Source of the DNA: Rhodocaloribacter litoris
GTDB taxonomy: Bacteria > Bacteroidota > Rhodothermia > Rhodothermales > ISCAR-4553
Assembly (NCBI RefSeq): GCF_011682235.2
Contig: NZ_CP076718.1
Span: 2,893,867-2,957,866 of the forward strand
DNA: 64,000 bases
Reading direction: 5' to 3'
Shown here: piece by piece, positions 34,501 through 42,638 of the stretch
Position numbering within the stretch: position 1 is the stretch's first letter
Layout: each line of letters opens with the position of its first letter
Position numbers and translations under genes: made by a program
The notes under the pieces: model-generated
Told to the model about the DNA's origin: nothing
The model's database searches: none
The model's input: only the letters and a program-made list of their open reading frames with translations

Positions 34501-35050
34501 CATACTGCTGCTCGAACCGGACGTGGGTGTAGCCGAGTTCGTCCACCACGGTGCGGATCGGCCGGAGCTCGTCGCGCGGCTCGTCCAGCCCGAGAAGCGG
34601 GGCGTGGCGTTGTAATAATTCATGGGCCGCCTCGGTGTAGCGGGTTGCCGTCTGTTTACCGGCACCCGCCGGTGGCAGGTTCACCTGTCCTAGCGATCCC
34701 CGCAGCCAGCGCAGCGTGCCGTTGGGGCTGCGTTCGAGGTGCAGGCCGGTGAGCCCGTTCGGGTGGGTGGGGAGGGCGGCTCGCAGGTTGCTTCCGGTGT
34801 GCAGGGACAGGCTTCCCAGCACCTGCCGGTCCAGCACGGCGGTGCCGGCAAGGGTGGCCCCGGCCCGCAGGTCTTGCCGGCCGGGATGGGCGGCAAGGAA
34901 TGCCTCCACCGAGGCATACCGGGGCACAGCCTCGGGGGACAGGCCGGTGAGCGGCCGCGGATCGACCGGGCTTTTCTGAGCCGGGCTCTCCGGCACGAGG
35001 ATGAGGGCAAGCAGCAGGACCCATCCGGAGGCGCGTAACAGGGCAATCAT
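31526..35050 (-). CDS. thermolysin-family (M4) protease with beta-propeller, PKD and type IX tail
   Basis: 1174 residues. Layout: signal peptide (1-25); FTP/propeptide region with PVWGRDLYVHFDETG; M4 catalytic domain with HEMSHG (His490) and NESFADVFG (third zinc ligand near 514) and the active-site HINSGIPNRA near 578; a middle region (about 670-960) of repeated beta blades that resembles a TolB/WD40-like propeller (LDDGSIGLIDVTDPQNITGG, WFVDPQGRLAFLEVE); a PKD domain (ASGSSDPEGGELAYRWELGD); and a Por secretion tail (LFPNYPNPFSRLTTLRIGLP, LEVVDLLGRTVRMLV). Likely an exported protease kept at the cell surface. The fusion of protease and propeller is unusual. Confidence 0.85.
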   Translation of the reverse strand: MIALLRASGWVLLLALILVPESPAQKSPVDPRPLTGLSPEAVPRYASVEAFLAAHPGRQDLRAGATLAGTAVLDRQVLGSLSLHTGSNLRAALPTHPNGLTGLHLERSPNGTLRWLRGSLGQVNLPPAGAGKQTATRYTEAAHELLQRHAPLLGLDEPRDELRPIRTVVDELGYTHVRFEQQYEGLPVWGRDLYVHFDETGTAYALNGTYEPTPRNVTTRPTLSPADAERVVVQDLKTRKRWAPVRGRLAAELGLDAMETRLVLYPDAGGTIHLAYEISLHPNFMEWYTYLVDARRGTVLNRIQRHCTLLQHPHDAPLPDTPVFLQVESRTGAGSFVDATGVDLNGTTQSFRVFLNDDGTYVALSDLDNLTAENVKLPLPDRGGAVTFTANGQDLSEQNPPVVVTSPNNAWTDPSAVSAHVNQERAYRYYKDVHGRNAIDGQDQPLVSVIRVTQGGQPMDNAFWNGRIMAYGDGDQIFTPLAGALDVAGHEMSHGVIQHTANLVYQFQPGALNESFADVFGIMVDPEDFLIGEDVMRPGKGPALRDFLNPDNAQLLQPQPAHMNQYQNLGAEQDNGGVHINSGIPNRAAALVIQALGHARTERIYYRALTTYLTRNSQFGDARNALIQAATDLYGAGSAEVDAVTAAFDAVGITASTGTGGGAGNDIPVQQGGSSLITFLLDDGSIGLIDVTDPQNITGGVFNHPNAVARVDPGTGDYAQLTTTRDGRTIWFVDPQGRLAFLEVETGNVSVFQDLYLQQPGDLWNASIAPDGNLVALVSAYANDPTLYLFDGTQIGAIPLEPESTQEGIKVNTIQFPDVVAWSPNPQVPRLAFDAFNAVTFAGSRSEFWSMYEIDFASGRIYNLLPAQPPALSVGNITYSSGDPDFVAFNVIDNASGVWDVALGNFETGELYTLNVPGTPISGVTITDGRRPSFAPDDTQLVFSTAQYGALIFFDGQNFGALEVASFFGSAVHNPKWFALGASGGANNQAPTAHIQASTTSGTRPLTVTLDASGSSDPEGGELAYRWELGDGAVSGGRVITHTYNLAGTFTVRLTVTDAGGLSGTAEVRITVTAPGGVPVEASETLPAEVTLFPNYPNPFSRLTTLRIGLPAAGPTRLEVVDLLGRTVRMLVNTSLPAGMHTFTFEAEDLPPGLYLVRLTTGGVVRTHRMLHLR

Positions 35051-35119
35051 GGCAAATCCTTCGGCATGGCGCGCCGACGCCGGTCGACGGGGCAGGGGCC
35101 GGCGCGGCAGAGTGCGGGA

Positions 35120-35581
35120 TCAGCGGGTTTGGAATGCGGCCCGGCCCGTGGCCAGGCACGTGTCGAAGAAGGTTTCCAGGGGTGTTTCGGCCGGCTCGAT
35201 CCCCTCTACACGCGGTATCCAGGCGACCCGGTGCCGGCGGCCGTCGGCCGTGGCTTCCAGCACGGCCGTCAGGTTTCCAGGCTCATCGAGGACCCGGGCG
35301 AAGAAGTCGAGCGCCTCGAACCGGGTCCACAGCGCCTGCAGGGCTGCCCGGTCCAGTGCGCCCGTAGCCTCCACCCGTTCTTCGGCATAGCGCCCGGACC
35401 AGGCCGTCACGGTGCCGTCGGCCGTGATCGTGTAACCGGTCCAGCGACCGGCCACCCCGCCGCCCTGGCCGCACACCAGCCGCCAGTCTGCCGGCCAGGG
35501 GGCGGCAGGGGCGGGTTCATCGCGTGGGGCGGTACAGCCGGTCAGAAGAACCAGCAGGGTCCAGAGGCCTGTTTTCAACAT
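35120..35581 (-). CDS. small lipoprotein of unknown function
   Basis: 153 residues. The signal sequence ends in a lipobox LLTGC, so it is a lipoprotein of the cell envelope. The mature part has a beta-rich pattern (WTGYTITADGTVTAWSGRYAEE) reminiscent of small secreted META/DUF-like domains, but no family is claimed. It lies just 69 bp upstream of the protease gene at 31526-35050, in the same orientation, and may be its accessory. Confidence 0.6.
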   Translation of the reverse strand: MLKTGLWTLLVLLTGCTAPRDEPAPAAPWPADWRLVCGQGGGVAGRWTGYTITADGTVTAWSGRYAEERVEATGALDRAALQALWTRFEALDFFARVLDEPGNLTAVLEATADGRRHRVAWIPRVEGIEPAETPLETFFDTCLATGRAAFQTR

Positions 35582-35724
35582 GCGGAGGGACGATCATCGG
35601 GGGCGAGAGCCGGCCTGCACTCCGGCCGCTGTTTTTCTCTTGATCACAATAGGAAAAAAAGTCCACGTTCGGATCACCCGGCCGTTTTTTTTGAGGCCGG
35701 TGTTGCCGGAGGGGAGGGGCATAC

Positions 35725-35759
35725 AAAAAAGGCAGCCCCCTGCGGGAGGGACTGCCTTT
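35725..35759 (-). terminator. intrinsic terminator of RNase P RNA
   Basis: On the minus strand AAAGGCAG (35752-35759 side) pairs with CTGCCTTT (35728-35735 side) around a GGG/CCC inner stem, then a T-run (A6 at 35725-35730 on the plus strand). Ends the rnpB transcript. Confidence 0.8.
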
Positions 35760-35775
35760 CGGAAAGGTGCGGCCT

Positions 35776-36195
35776 GCGCCGGCCTGTAAGCCGAATTCTG
35801 TCTGCCCGGCGGGTGGCCGCGGCACCCGGACCGGGGAGATCATCATTTATCTAGGCGGCCTACCCGCGCCGCGTTTCGGCGGGCCACCTTATTCCCGACG
35901 GCGTCGGGAGGCGGCGCTGCTTGGCCTTGCACCCCGTGGGGTTTGCCTGGCCGCCCCGGTTACCCGGGACGCCGGTGGGCTCTTACCCCACCGTTTCACC
36001 CATCACCTGTGCCCCGGCGAGCAATGGCGCGGCCATTTTCCGCCGGGGCCATCGGCTGGTCTGCTCTCTGTTGCACGTGCCGTCTCCGCCCGGTTACCCG
36101 GACGGAGCCCCCGCTTGACGCGGGGCACGGTGCCCTGTGGTGTTCGGACTTTCCTCACCCCGACCGGAGTCGGGGCGCGATGATCCGGCCGGCGC
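35776..36195 (-). ncRNA. rnpB: RNase P RNA (bacterial type A)
   Basis: About 420 nt on the minus strand. The diagnostic conserved blocks are present: GAGGAAAGTCCGAACACC near the 5' end (plus-strand 36147-36165), and ACAGAATTCGGCTTACAGG near the 3' end (about 35780-35800). The P1 helix pairs GGCCGGCGC-type arms at 36187-36195 and 35776-35784. The RNA is the ribozyme that trims the 5' leaders of tRNAs. Ends are set from the P1 helix and may be off by a few bases. Confidence 0.93.
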
Positions 36196-36241
36196 AAACG
36201 AACCTTCTGCGGTGTTGAACCGGCACCGTGCCGGCCGGGTT

Positions 36242-37012
36242 TCACTCGACGCGCGTCTCGCCGAGTTGCATCTCTTCGATGGTTTCCTCGAAAAGCTCCT
36301 GGTCGACGATGATGCGGCCGGTGTGCTCGCAGACGATGATCCGGTTGCGCTGCCGGATCTCGACCTGGCGCTGGGGCGGGACGGCAAAGCCGGCGGCGGC
36401 ACCCCGGATGAGGGGGACCACGGCGCGCCCGTCGCGGACGCGGCCGCGCAGGCGCTTGTAGGCCCGGAGGTACCGCTTGTCGACGGCTTCTTCAGCCTGC
36501 TGGCGGGCGGTCTCCAGGTCGGCCTGCTCGTGCTTGGTGTCTTCCAGCACTTCCTGCAGTTCCTTCCGCTTGGCGACCAGGATCTCGTCGAGGGCCTGAA
36601 GCCGTTCCTGGGCCTCGGCCATGGCCGCGGCGCGGGCCTCGGCCGAGCCGTCGATCTCCTCGATCTTGGCCTTCGCGTTCAGGATCCGCTGTTTCTGTGC
36701 TTCGATTTCCTTCGTCAGTGCGTCGTACTCACGGTTGTTGCGCACCTGGAGTTGCTGCTCTTCGTAGCGCCCGATCAGGGTTTCGCTCTCCTTGATGTCG
36801 AGCTCCGCCTGGCGCCGGGCCGTCTCGATGTTCTGCTGCTCGCGCTTGTAGTTCTCGATCCGGGTCTCCAGCCCCGCCTTCTCGTCTTCGAGGTCCCGGA
36901 TCTCCTCCGGAAGGTCACCGCGCAGCTTTTTGATCTGGTCGATCCGGCTGTCGATGTGCTGCAGCCGGATCAGGGCTTTGAGCTGTTCGCCAATGCTGGT
37001 CTCCTGAGACAT
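36242..37012 (-). CDS. coiled-coil zinc-ribbon family protein (DUF164-type) with lost zinc cysteines
   Basis: 256 residues. Long coiled coil from about 15 to 170, then a short C-terminal domain with PPQRQVEIRQRNRIIVCEHTGR. In the family this end is a CxxC...CxxC zinc ribbon (typically ACGGCF...VCEHCGR). Here the first pair region reads GAAAGFA at 204-210 with no cysteine, and CEHTGR keeps only Cys228. So zinc binding is probably lost. The gene is followed by the rnpB RNA and sits next to the Nif3-family gene, a conserved pairing; the function remains unknown. Confidence 0.8.
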   Translation of the reverse strand: MSQETSIGEQLKALIRLQHIDSRIDQIKKLRGDLPEEIRDLEDEKAGLETRIENYKREQQNIETARRQAELDIKESETLIGRYEEQQLQVRNNREYDALTKEIEAQKQRILNAKAKIEEIDGSAEARAAAMAEAQERLQALDEILVAKRKELQEVLEDTKHEQADLETARQQAEEAVDKRYLRAYKRLRGRVRDGRAVVPLIRGAAAGFAVPPQRQVEIRQRNRIIVCEHTGRIIVDQELFEETIEEMQLGETRVE

Positions 37013-37111
37013 AGGAATCGCGCTTGTCGTAGTTGAGGAACACGCACCCGTCGAGCACAGGGTAACGTTTCAGAAGGGTTTAGGTTCGATATATTTCGTG
37101 CGAAGAGTCGG

Positions 37112-38245
37112 TCAGGGGGTGAAGGTGTGCATGGGGCTGGTGCGGGTGCGGGTACGCTGCCAGGTGACGCCGGGGAACCGCCGGCCGAGCCATTCGCACA
37201 GCAGCGTTTCGGTGACGGCTTCGGTTTCATAGTGGCCGGCGTCGATGAGGGCCATGCGCGGGTGGCCGTCCGGATCGAGCACGTCGAAGAAGCGGTGGTA
37301 GGAGACGTCGGCCGTGACGAAGGCGTCGGCGCCGGCGCGGAGGGCGGTGCGGGTGAGGTGGCTGCCGGCCCCCCCGCAGACGGCGACGGTCTCGATGCGG
37401 GCCGCCGGGTTGCCGGCATAGCGCAGGCTGCCGGCCTCGAGCCGTTCGGCGACGCGCCGGAGAAAGGCCGTAAGGGGTTCCGGCTCGGGCAGCCGGCCGA
37501 GGGCGCCGAGCCCGGCCCGGGTGGCGGGCTGCTGCACCGGGTACACATCGTAGGCGACTTCCTCGTAGGGGTGGGCGGTCTTCATGGCCCGTATGACGCG
37601 CTCGAGGTCCCACCGCGCCACTTCCACCTCCAGCCGCATTTCCCGGACGGACTCGAGGGCGCCGGCGCGGCCGATGAAGGGGTCGGCTTCCGCACCCGGG
37701 CGGAAGAAGCCGGTGCCTTCGAGCGCGAAGGCGCACGCGTCGTAATCGCCGATGCGCCCGGCGCCGGCCTCGGCCAGGGCCGCCCGCACGGCGTCGAAGT
37801 GGGAGGAAGGGACGAAGGTGACGAGCTTGCAGAGGGTTTCCGGCAGGGGATCGAGGAAGCGCACGTCGGTCAGGCCCAGGCGTTCGGCCAGGGCGAAGGA
37901 GACGCCGCCCGGCGCCGCGTCGAGGTTGGTGTGGAGGCTGTAGAGCGCGATGCCGGCCTCGGCCAGGCGCAGGGCCAGCCCGCCGGCCAGGTCGTCCGGT
38001 GTGAGGCGGCGGAGCGGGTGGAACAGCAGGGGATGGTGTGTGATGATGAGCGTGGCCCCGGTGCTCCTGGCCTCCTCCAGCACGGCGGGGGTCAGGTCCA
38101 GGGCGACGAGGGCGTGCCGGACCCGTTGCCCGGCGTCGCCCACCTGAAGCCCGACGTTGTCGTACGACTGGGCCGAGCCCGGTGGTGCCCATGCTTCGAG
38201 GGCGGCCGCAATCTCTCGGATGGTCGGAAACGCAGGGTCAGGCAT
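37112..38245 (-). CDS. Nif3-like dinuclear metal-centre protein
   Basis: 377 residues from ATG 38245. NIF3/YbgI superfamily: N-terminal metal-binding motif THHPLLFHPLRRL (His residues) and the C-terminal partner DAGHYETE. A DUF34-like inserted domain occupies the middle (residues about 130-240), as in the long bacterial group. The family has been linked to GTP cyclohydrolase or hydrolase-like activities without a settled substrate, so none is assigned. Transcribed in the same direction as its DUF164-type neighbour, 99 bp upstream of it. Confidence 0.88.
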   Translation of the reverse strand: MPDPAFPTIREIAAALEAWAPPGSAQSYDNVGLQVGDAGQRVRHALVALDLTPAVLEEARSTGATLIITHHPLLFHPLRRLTPDDLAGGLALRLAEAGIALYSLHTNLDAAPGGVSFALAERLGLTDVRFLDPLPETLCKLVTFVPSSHFDAVRAALAEAGAGRIGDYDACAFALEGTGFFRPGAEADPFIGRAGALESVREMRLEVEVARWDLERVIRAMKTAHPYEEVAYDVYPVQQPATRAGLGALGRLPEPEPLTAFLRRVAERLEAGSLRYAGNPAARIETVAVCGGAGSHLTRTALRAGADAFVTADVSYHRFFDVLDPDGHPRMALIDAGHYETEAVTETLLCEWLGRRFPGVTWQRTRTRTSPMHTFTP

Positions 38246-38313
38246 GGTACGGTCGGGTTGAAGGTGGAAAGGTTGCCGGTTGCGCCGGTGCTGTCGCTTT
38301 TGCAGGCTCCCGG

Positions 38314-39663
38314 TCATTCCGTTGCCAGCGGGGCCGTACGGGCCGGGCGCCCGGCCACGGCCACCCCCTCTTTTTCATCGACACGCAGCAGCAGGATCCC
38401 GCCGAGGATGAAGAACAGCAGCACCGAGGCCACCCCCAGGCGCTGGCTCTCGAAGAGGTCCGTGAGGCGGCCCAGCAAAAAGGGGCCGAGGAAGGCGGTC
38501 AGTTTGCCCGAAAAGGCGAAGAAGCCGTAGAACTCGTTTTCCAGGCCGGGCGGTACGAAGCGCCCGAGCAGGGAACGGCTGGCGGACTGGTTGGGGCCGG
38601 CGAGCAGGCCGATGAGGATGCCGGCCACCCAGAACCCGAGGCGGCTCGTCGTCAGCACGGCCAGCAGGCTGGCCCCGGCCAGGCCGGCGAGCGAGATCAT
38701 GACGGTCGTTTTGCCCCCGAGCCGGTCGTCCAGGAAGCCGAAGGCGTAGGCCCCGAGTCCGGCCGCCACGTTCAGCACGATGCCGAAGACGATGATCTCC
38801 TCGGTGGTGAAGCCGAACGTGCCGGCCGCATAGATGCCTCCGAAGGCGAAGATCGTGATCAGCCCGTCGTTGTAGATGAGCCGGGCCAGCAGCAGCCGGA
38901 ACACCTGCCGGAACCGGCGGATCTGGCGGAAGGTGGCGGCGAGTTGCCGGTTGGCCGAACGAATGAGGCCCGTGCCGGGCGGCAGCGGCGGCTGCTTCTT
39001 CTCCTTCACCAGGAGAAACATCGGAAGGCTGAAGAGGGCGAACCAGACGGCTACCAGCAGGTTCGTGGCACGGACGTGCGCGCCGGTCTCCTTCGACAGC
39101 CCGAAGGGTGGCGTCTCGGGGTTGACGAAGACGAAGAGCGCCGTCACCATGCAGAGGAGCCCGCCCACGTAGCCGAGCGCCCAGCCGTAGCCGGAGATGC
39201 GGCCGATCTTCTCCCGCGGGGCCAGGTCCGGCAGGAAGGCGTTGTAGAAGACGTTCGCCATCTCGAAGGCGATGTTGGCGACGACGAAGGTCGTGAGGGC
39301 GAAGCGTACCTGGCCCGGGGTGGGAAAGAAGAGCACGGCGGTGGCGGCCACGCAGATCCCCGTCGAGAGCAGGAGAAACCGCTTGCGGTAGGCGCCGCGG
39401 TCGGCGATGGCACCGGCATAAGGGGAAAGCAGTGCCACCACCAGCCCGGTGGTCGTCACGCCCAGGGACCACAGGCTCGTGCCTTCGACCTCGTTCGGGG
39501 CGATGCCGACGGTGAAGTACGTCGCATAGATGAAGGTGACGACGAGCGTGGTGAAGGCCGAGTTGGCGAAGTCGTAGAGGCTCCAGGCGAGGACGGCGCG
39601 GCGGTCGTAGACGAGGTCGGAAGCGGGCAAGGGGCGGCAGGGCTGATTCGAGGGACGCAGCAC
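38314..39663 (-). CDS. MFS transporter, UMF1/Atg22-like family
   Basis: 449 residues from GTG 39663; an in-frame ATG at 39774 lies in the terminator hairpin of the neighbouring gene, so it is rejected. About twelve membrane helices. The hallmark is WSLYDFANSAFTTLVVTF near the N-terminus and GYGWALGYVGGLLCM; both are typical of the UMF1 family of MFS proteins. The substrate is unknown. It reads toward the Nif3-family gene, 68 bp downstream. Confidence 0.82.
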   Translation of the reverse strand: MLRPSNQPCRPLPASDLVYDRRAVLAWSLYDFANSAFTTLVVTFIYATYFTVGIAPNEVEGTSLWSLGVTTTGLVVALLSPYAGAIADRGAYRKRFLLLSTGICVAATAVLFFPTPGQVRFALTTFVVANIAFEMANVFYNAFLPDLAPREKIGRISGYGWALGYVGGLLCMVTALFVFVNPETPPFGLSKETGAHVRATNLLVAVWFALFSLPMFLLVKEKKQPPLPPGTGLIRSANRQLAATFRQIRRFRQVFRLLLARLIYNDGLITIFAFGGIYAAGTFGFTTEEIIVFGIVLNVAAGLGAYAFGFLDDRLGGKTTVMISLAGLAGASLLAVLTTSRLGFWVAGILIGLLAGPNQSASRSLLGRFVPPGLENEFYGFFAFSGKLTAFLGPFLLGRLTDLFESQRLGVASVLLFFILGGILLLRVDEKEGVAVAGRPARTAPLATE

Positions 39664-39724
39664 GCCGCACAAGGTAGCAAAAACGGGGGAGGCTTGGAAC
39701 GGGCTTCCCGGCCTGTGGGACGTT

Positions 39725-39756
39725 AAAAAAAAAGCGCCGTCGGGCGGCGACGGCGC
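39725..39756 (-). terminator. intrinsic terminator of the 39781 gene
   Basis: GCGCCGTCG (39734-39742 side) pairs with CGACGGCGC (39748-39756), followed on the minus strand by nine T residues (A-run 39725-39733). It directly follows the stop of the gene at 39781-40176. Confidence 0.85.
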
Positions 39757-39780
39757 GGGTCGGGGCCGGGGCACAGGGGT

Positions 39781-40176
39781 TCAGCCCATGCCGGTCGAGT
39801 AGGTGATCAGCTCGCTCAGCGGCAGGTCGACTGGCGGGCGGGCAGGTGCCAGGCGATAGCGCCCCGGGGAGCTCCAGCGCATGCGCTCCTCCAGTGTGTG
39901 CTTCCACAACGACCCCTGCTTCAGCACGAGTTCGATGACACGACCGTCTTCCAGATGAAAGACGGCGTTCGGTCCCGCTCCGCCCTCCAGATGCCATTCG
40001 ATGCGGCAGACCTCATCCAGCGGAATCAGCGCGTGAAACTTTTCCCCGACGTGCCAGCCGGTCAGCTCGATGCGATCCAGATAGAGACGGGCGCGGCCGA
40101 AGAGCAGGCGGCGCGGCGGATACTGAAAGCTCGACGTGAGCAGTACGATCTTGTGATGATAGGCTGATGAATACAT
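39781..40176 (-). CDS. small protein of unknown function
   Basis: 131 residues, no signal peptide or membrane helix. The pattern of alternating strands (RLLFGRARLYLDRIELTGWH, AVFHLEDGRVIELVLKQG) resembles a GRAM/PH-like barrel, but no family is claimed. Monocistronic: it has its own terminator and a 344-bp upstream region. It was kept as a gene because codon use is even and it is bounded by regulatory signals. Confidence 0.55.
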   Translation of the reverse strand: MYSSAYHHKIVLLTSSFQYPPRRLLFGRARLYLDRIELTGWHVGEKFHALIPLDEVCRIEWHLEGGAGPNAVFHLEDGRVIELVLKQGSLWKHTLEERMRWSSPGRYRLAPARPPVDLPLSELITYSTGMG

Positions 40177-40520
40177 GATCCCCTCGCAATGCTTCAGATC
40201 GCTCTATTCATGGTACACACGGCCCGGGGTGCATACCCACATTTGCCGGAAGAAAGCGCTTTTTTTCTGGTGTGTTACGGGACGGCGGCAGGCGGTTGTT
40301 TCATAAGCGGATACCGGAGTTCCTGCCCCGGGGTTATCATCGTCTCTCGAGAAGGAACAGTTAAGCCGGTGTTGTGAGAAAGGAGGCGAGCCGTTGCGGG
40401 TCGGCGGGTCGCTTGCAGGTCCATACGGCATCCGGCCGGTCGGGATGCGGTTTGCAGGACCGCCCCGTTTCTTAAAGACACCGCAGGCCCCCGGATCTAA
40501 CCGGCGATGTCGTGAATTTC
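40177..40520. other. intergenic region
   Basis: 344 bp between the small protein and the convergent aminotransferase side. It contains an A/T-rich tract near 40250-40275 and a GC-rich stretch near 40430. No gene or clear RNA was seen; the only open frame (62 codons on the plus strand) has no ribosome site and is not accepted. It probably holds the promoter for the gene at 39781-40176. Confidence 0.45.
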
Positions 40521-41705
40521 CTATGTAACGCCGCTTAAACCGGCGAGGACGTCACAGAAGCGTTCAATTTCGTTTTCGGTATTGTAGTAATGCACGGAGG
40601 CGCGCACCATCGGCGGCAGGTTGCGGGCCTCGGCGTCGAGGCGGGTCGAGGCGGGCGTGGTCACGGAAACGTTGATGCCGCGGGCGCGGAGGTGCCGGTG
40701 GATTTCGTCGGCTTCCATAAGGCTGGAGGTGAAGGTGACGAGGCCGCAGCGCGTCCGCCCGAGGTCGCGGACGGTGATGCCGGGCAGTTCGGCCAGGCGG
40801 TGCCGCAGGCGTTCGGCCAGCCGCTGGACGCGGTCCCGTATGGCCTCCAGGCCCCAGTGCAGCGCATAGTCCACGGCCACGCCGAGCGCGATCTTGCCGG
40901 CGACGTTGCCTTCCCAGGTTTCGAACCGGCGGGCGTCGGGGCGGATTTCGTAGCGGTCGCGGCTCACCCAGGTGGCGGCGTGCAGGTCGAGCATCGGCGG
41001 TTCCAGGCGTTCGAGCCAGGCGCGGCGGACGTACAGGAAGCCGGTGCCGCGCGGGCCGCGGAGGTACTTGCGCCCGGTGGCCGAGAGCATGTCGCACCCG
41101 ATGGTTTCCACGTCGAGCGGTAGCTGGCCGGCGGACTGGCAGGCATCGAGCAGGAACGGGATGCCGGCCGCGCGGGTCACGCGGCCGACCTCGGCCGCGG
41201 GGTTGACGAGGCCCCCGTTCGTGGGCACGTGCGTCAGGGCCACGAGCCTGACCCGCTCGTCGAGCAGCTCGCGCAGCGCCTCGACCGAGACCTGGCCGTG
41301 CTCGTCGCTCGGGACGACCTCGACCGTGGCGCCGGTGCGCCGGGCGACCTGCAGGAAGGCGATGAAGTTGCTCGCATAGGCGGCCCGGGCGGTCAGGATG
41401 CGGTCGCCCGGGCGGAACGGCAGGGCATAGAAGGCCAGGTCCCAGGCCCGCGTGGCGTTCTCGACGAGGGCGATCTCGTCGCGCCGGCAACCGAGCAGGC
41501 GGGCCAGGGCGTCGTAGGTGTGTTCGAGGGCCTCGTGTGCTTCGGCGGCGGCTTCGTAGCCGCCCGTCTCCGCCTCACGGCGAAGGTGGGCTATCTGGGC
41601 CTCGAGCACGGGCCGGGGCGGCAGGGCCATCCCTGCGTTGTTGAAGTGAAGCACCCTCTCGCAGCCGGGGGTATCCTGCCGGGCACGGGCAACGTCTATC
41701 GTCAT
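40521..41705 (-). CDS. class V aminotransferase-fold PLP enzyme
   Basis: 394 residues from ATG 41705. Cysteine desulfurase / isopenicillin-N epimerase-type fold: LHFNNAGMALPPRPV at the N-terminus, AYASNFIAFLQVARRTGA, LDACQSAGQLPLDV and the PLP Lys in SATGRKYLRGPRGTG, then FTSSLMEADEIHRHL. This group includes selenocysteine lyases, kynureninase-like and epimerase-like enzymes. No substrate can be assigned. No neighbour clearly shares a pathway. Confidence 0.75.
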   Translation of the reverse strand: MTIDVARARQDTPGCERVLHFNNAGMALPPRPVLEAQIAHLRREAETGGYEAAAEAHEALEHTYDALARLLGCRRDEIALVENATRAWDLAFYALPFRPGDRILTARAAYASNFIAFLQVARRTGATVEVVPSDEHGQVSVEALRELLDERVRLVALTHVPTNGGLVNPAAEVGRVTRAAGIPFLLDACQSAGQLPLDVETIGCDMLSATGRKYLRGPRGTGFLYVRRAWLERLEPPMLDLHAATWVSRDRYEIRPDARRFETWEGNVAGKIALGVAVDYALHWGLEAIRDRVQRLAERLRHRLAELPGITVRDLGRTRCGLVTFTSSLMEADEIHRHLRARGINVSVTTPASTRLDAEARNLPPMVRASVHYYNTENEIERFCDVLAGLSGVT

Positions 41706-41812
41706 GATCGGGAAGGGTCGGGTCCAACGGGTGTGCCAGCATAGCAAACGGCCGGTTGGCCGGGATCGTGCGGGGAACTTATTGCAAGCGTCGGTTTTAC
41801 CCAACCCGTTTT

Positions 41813-41885
41813 GCCCCCGTAGCTCAGTGGATAGAGCATCGGTTTCCTAAACCGAGTGTCGCAGGTTCGATTCCTGCCGGGGGTA
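41813..41885 (+). tRNA. tRNA-Arg (anticodon CCU)
   Basis: 73-nt cloverleaf: acceptor GCCCCCG with CGGGGGT (first pair G-U), D arm GCTCAGTGGATAGAGC, anticodon stem TCGGT/ACCGA with loop TTCCTAA, giving anticodon CCU for AGG codons, and T arm GCAGG-TTCGATT-CCTGC. The discriminator is A; CCA is not encoded. Confidence 0.95.
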
Positions 41886-41966
41886 CTTTTCCCTGCGCCT
41901 GCTTCTCTCCGAAGCGGGCGTTTTTCGTATATAGGCCGTGGCGGTTCTCCGGTGCGGGCTGGACGG

Positions 41967-42638
41967 ATGCGCGCCGGCGGGAATAAAGCCGCGATCCCCG
42001 TTGTCTATTACGGCAAAACGCTCCGGGACGGGACCCGGGGCCAGGATGCGAACCCGACGTTGACCGAAAAGACGCACGCCGATACGTCGCTGACCGATGA
42101 CGAGCTACTCGCCCGCGCGCGAGGCGGGGAGGCGCTTGCCTTCCGCCTGCTGGTGGAACGGTACGAGGGAACGGTCGCGGCCACCGTGCATGGCCTGCTC
42201 GGCAACGGGGCCGACGCGGAAGACGTCGGACAGGAAGTCTTCGTCCGGTTCTACCGGAGCCTGGATCGCTTTCGGGGGGAGGCGAGCCTGAAGACCTACC
42301 TGACGCGGATTGCCGTCAACCTGTCGCTCAATGCGCTCAGGCGCCGGCGTCGCTTCTGGGCCCGCTTCTTGCCGGAGGATCGCTTCGAGGATCTGGAAGA
42401 TGCGACGTACGAGCCCGATGTCGAAGCCCGGGACCGTGCGGCCCTCGTGCGGGCGGCCCTCGAACGCCTGGCGCCGCCGTTCCGGGTTGTGGTCGTGCTC
42501 CGCATGATCGAGGGATATTCGACGCGGGAAACGGCCGAGATCCTTGACCTGCCGCTCGGTACGGTGCTCTCGCGACTGGCCCGCGCGCAGCAGAAGCTCA
42601 AGGTGCTCCTGACACCCTACTTCGATGATGAAACCTGA
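41967..42638 (+). CDS. ECF-type RNA polymerase sigma factor
   Basis: 223 residues from ATG 41967, the first ATG after tRNA-Arg; another start nearer the conserved part cannot be excluded. Sigma-70 region 2 is seen in AFRLLVERYEGTVAATVHGL and EDVGQEVFVRFYRSLDRFRG, and region 4 in RVVVVLRMIEGYSTRETAEI with GTVLSRLARAQQKLK. No C-terminal or N-terminal extra domains. It precedes and overlaps (14 bp) the FecR-type anti-sigma gene, so the two form a sigma/anti-sigma pair. They are followed by the serpin, a lipoprotein and a TonB-dependent receptor, the usual target of such pairs. Confidence 0.88.
   Translation: MRAGGNKAAIPVVYYGKTLRDGTRGQDANPTLTEKTHADTSLTDDELLARARGGEALAFRLLVERYEGTVAATVHGLLGNGADAEDVGQEVFVRFYRSLDRFRGEASLKTYLTRIAVNLSLNALRRRRRFWARFLPEDRFEDLEDATYEPDVEARDRAALVRAALERLAPPFRVVVVLRMIEGYSTRETAEILDLPLGTVLSRLARAQQKLKVLLTPYFDDET

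Noticed and set aside
40189..40377. 62-codon plus-strand frame in the intergenic region
   Set aside because: No ribosome site, no conserved features, and no partner gene; treated as chance.
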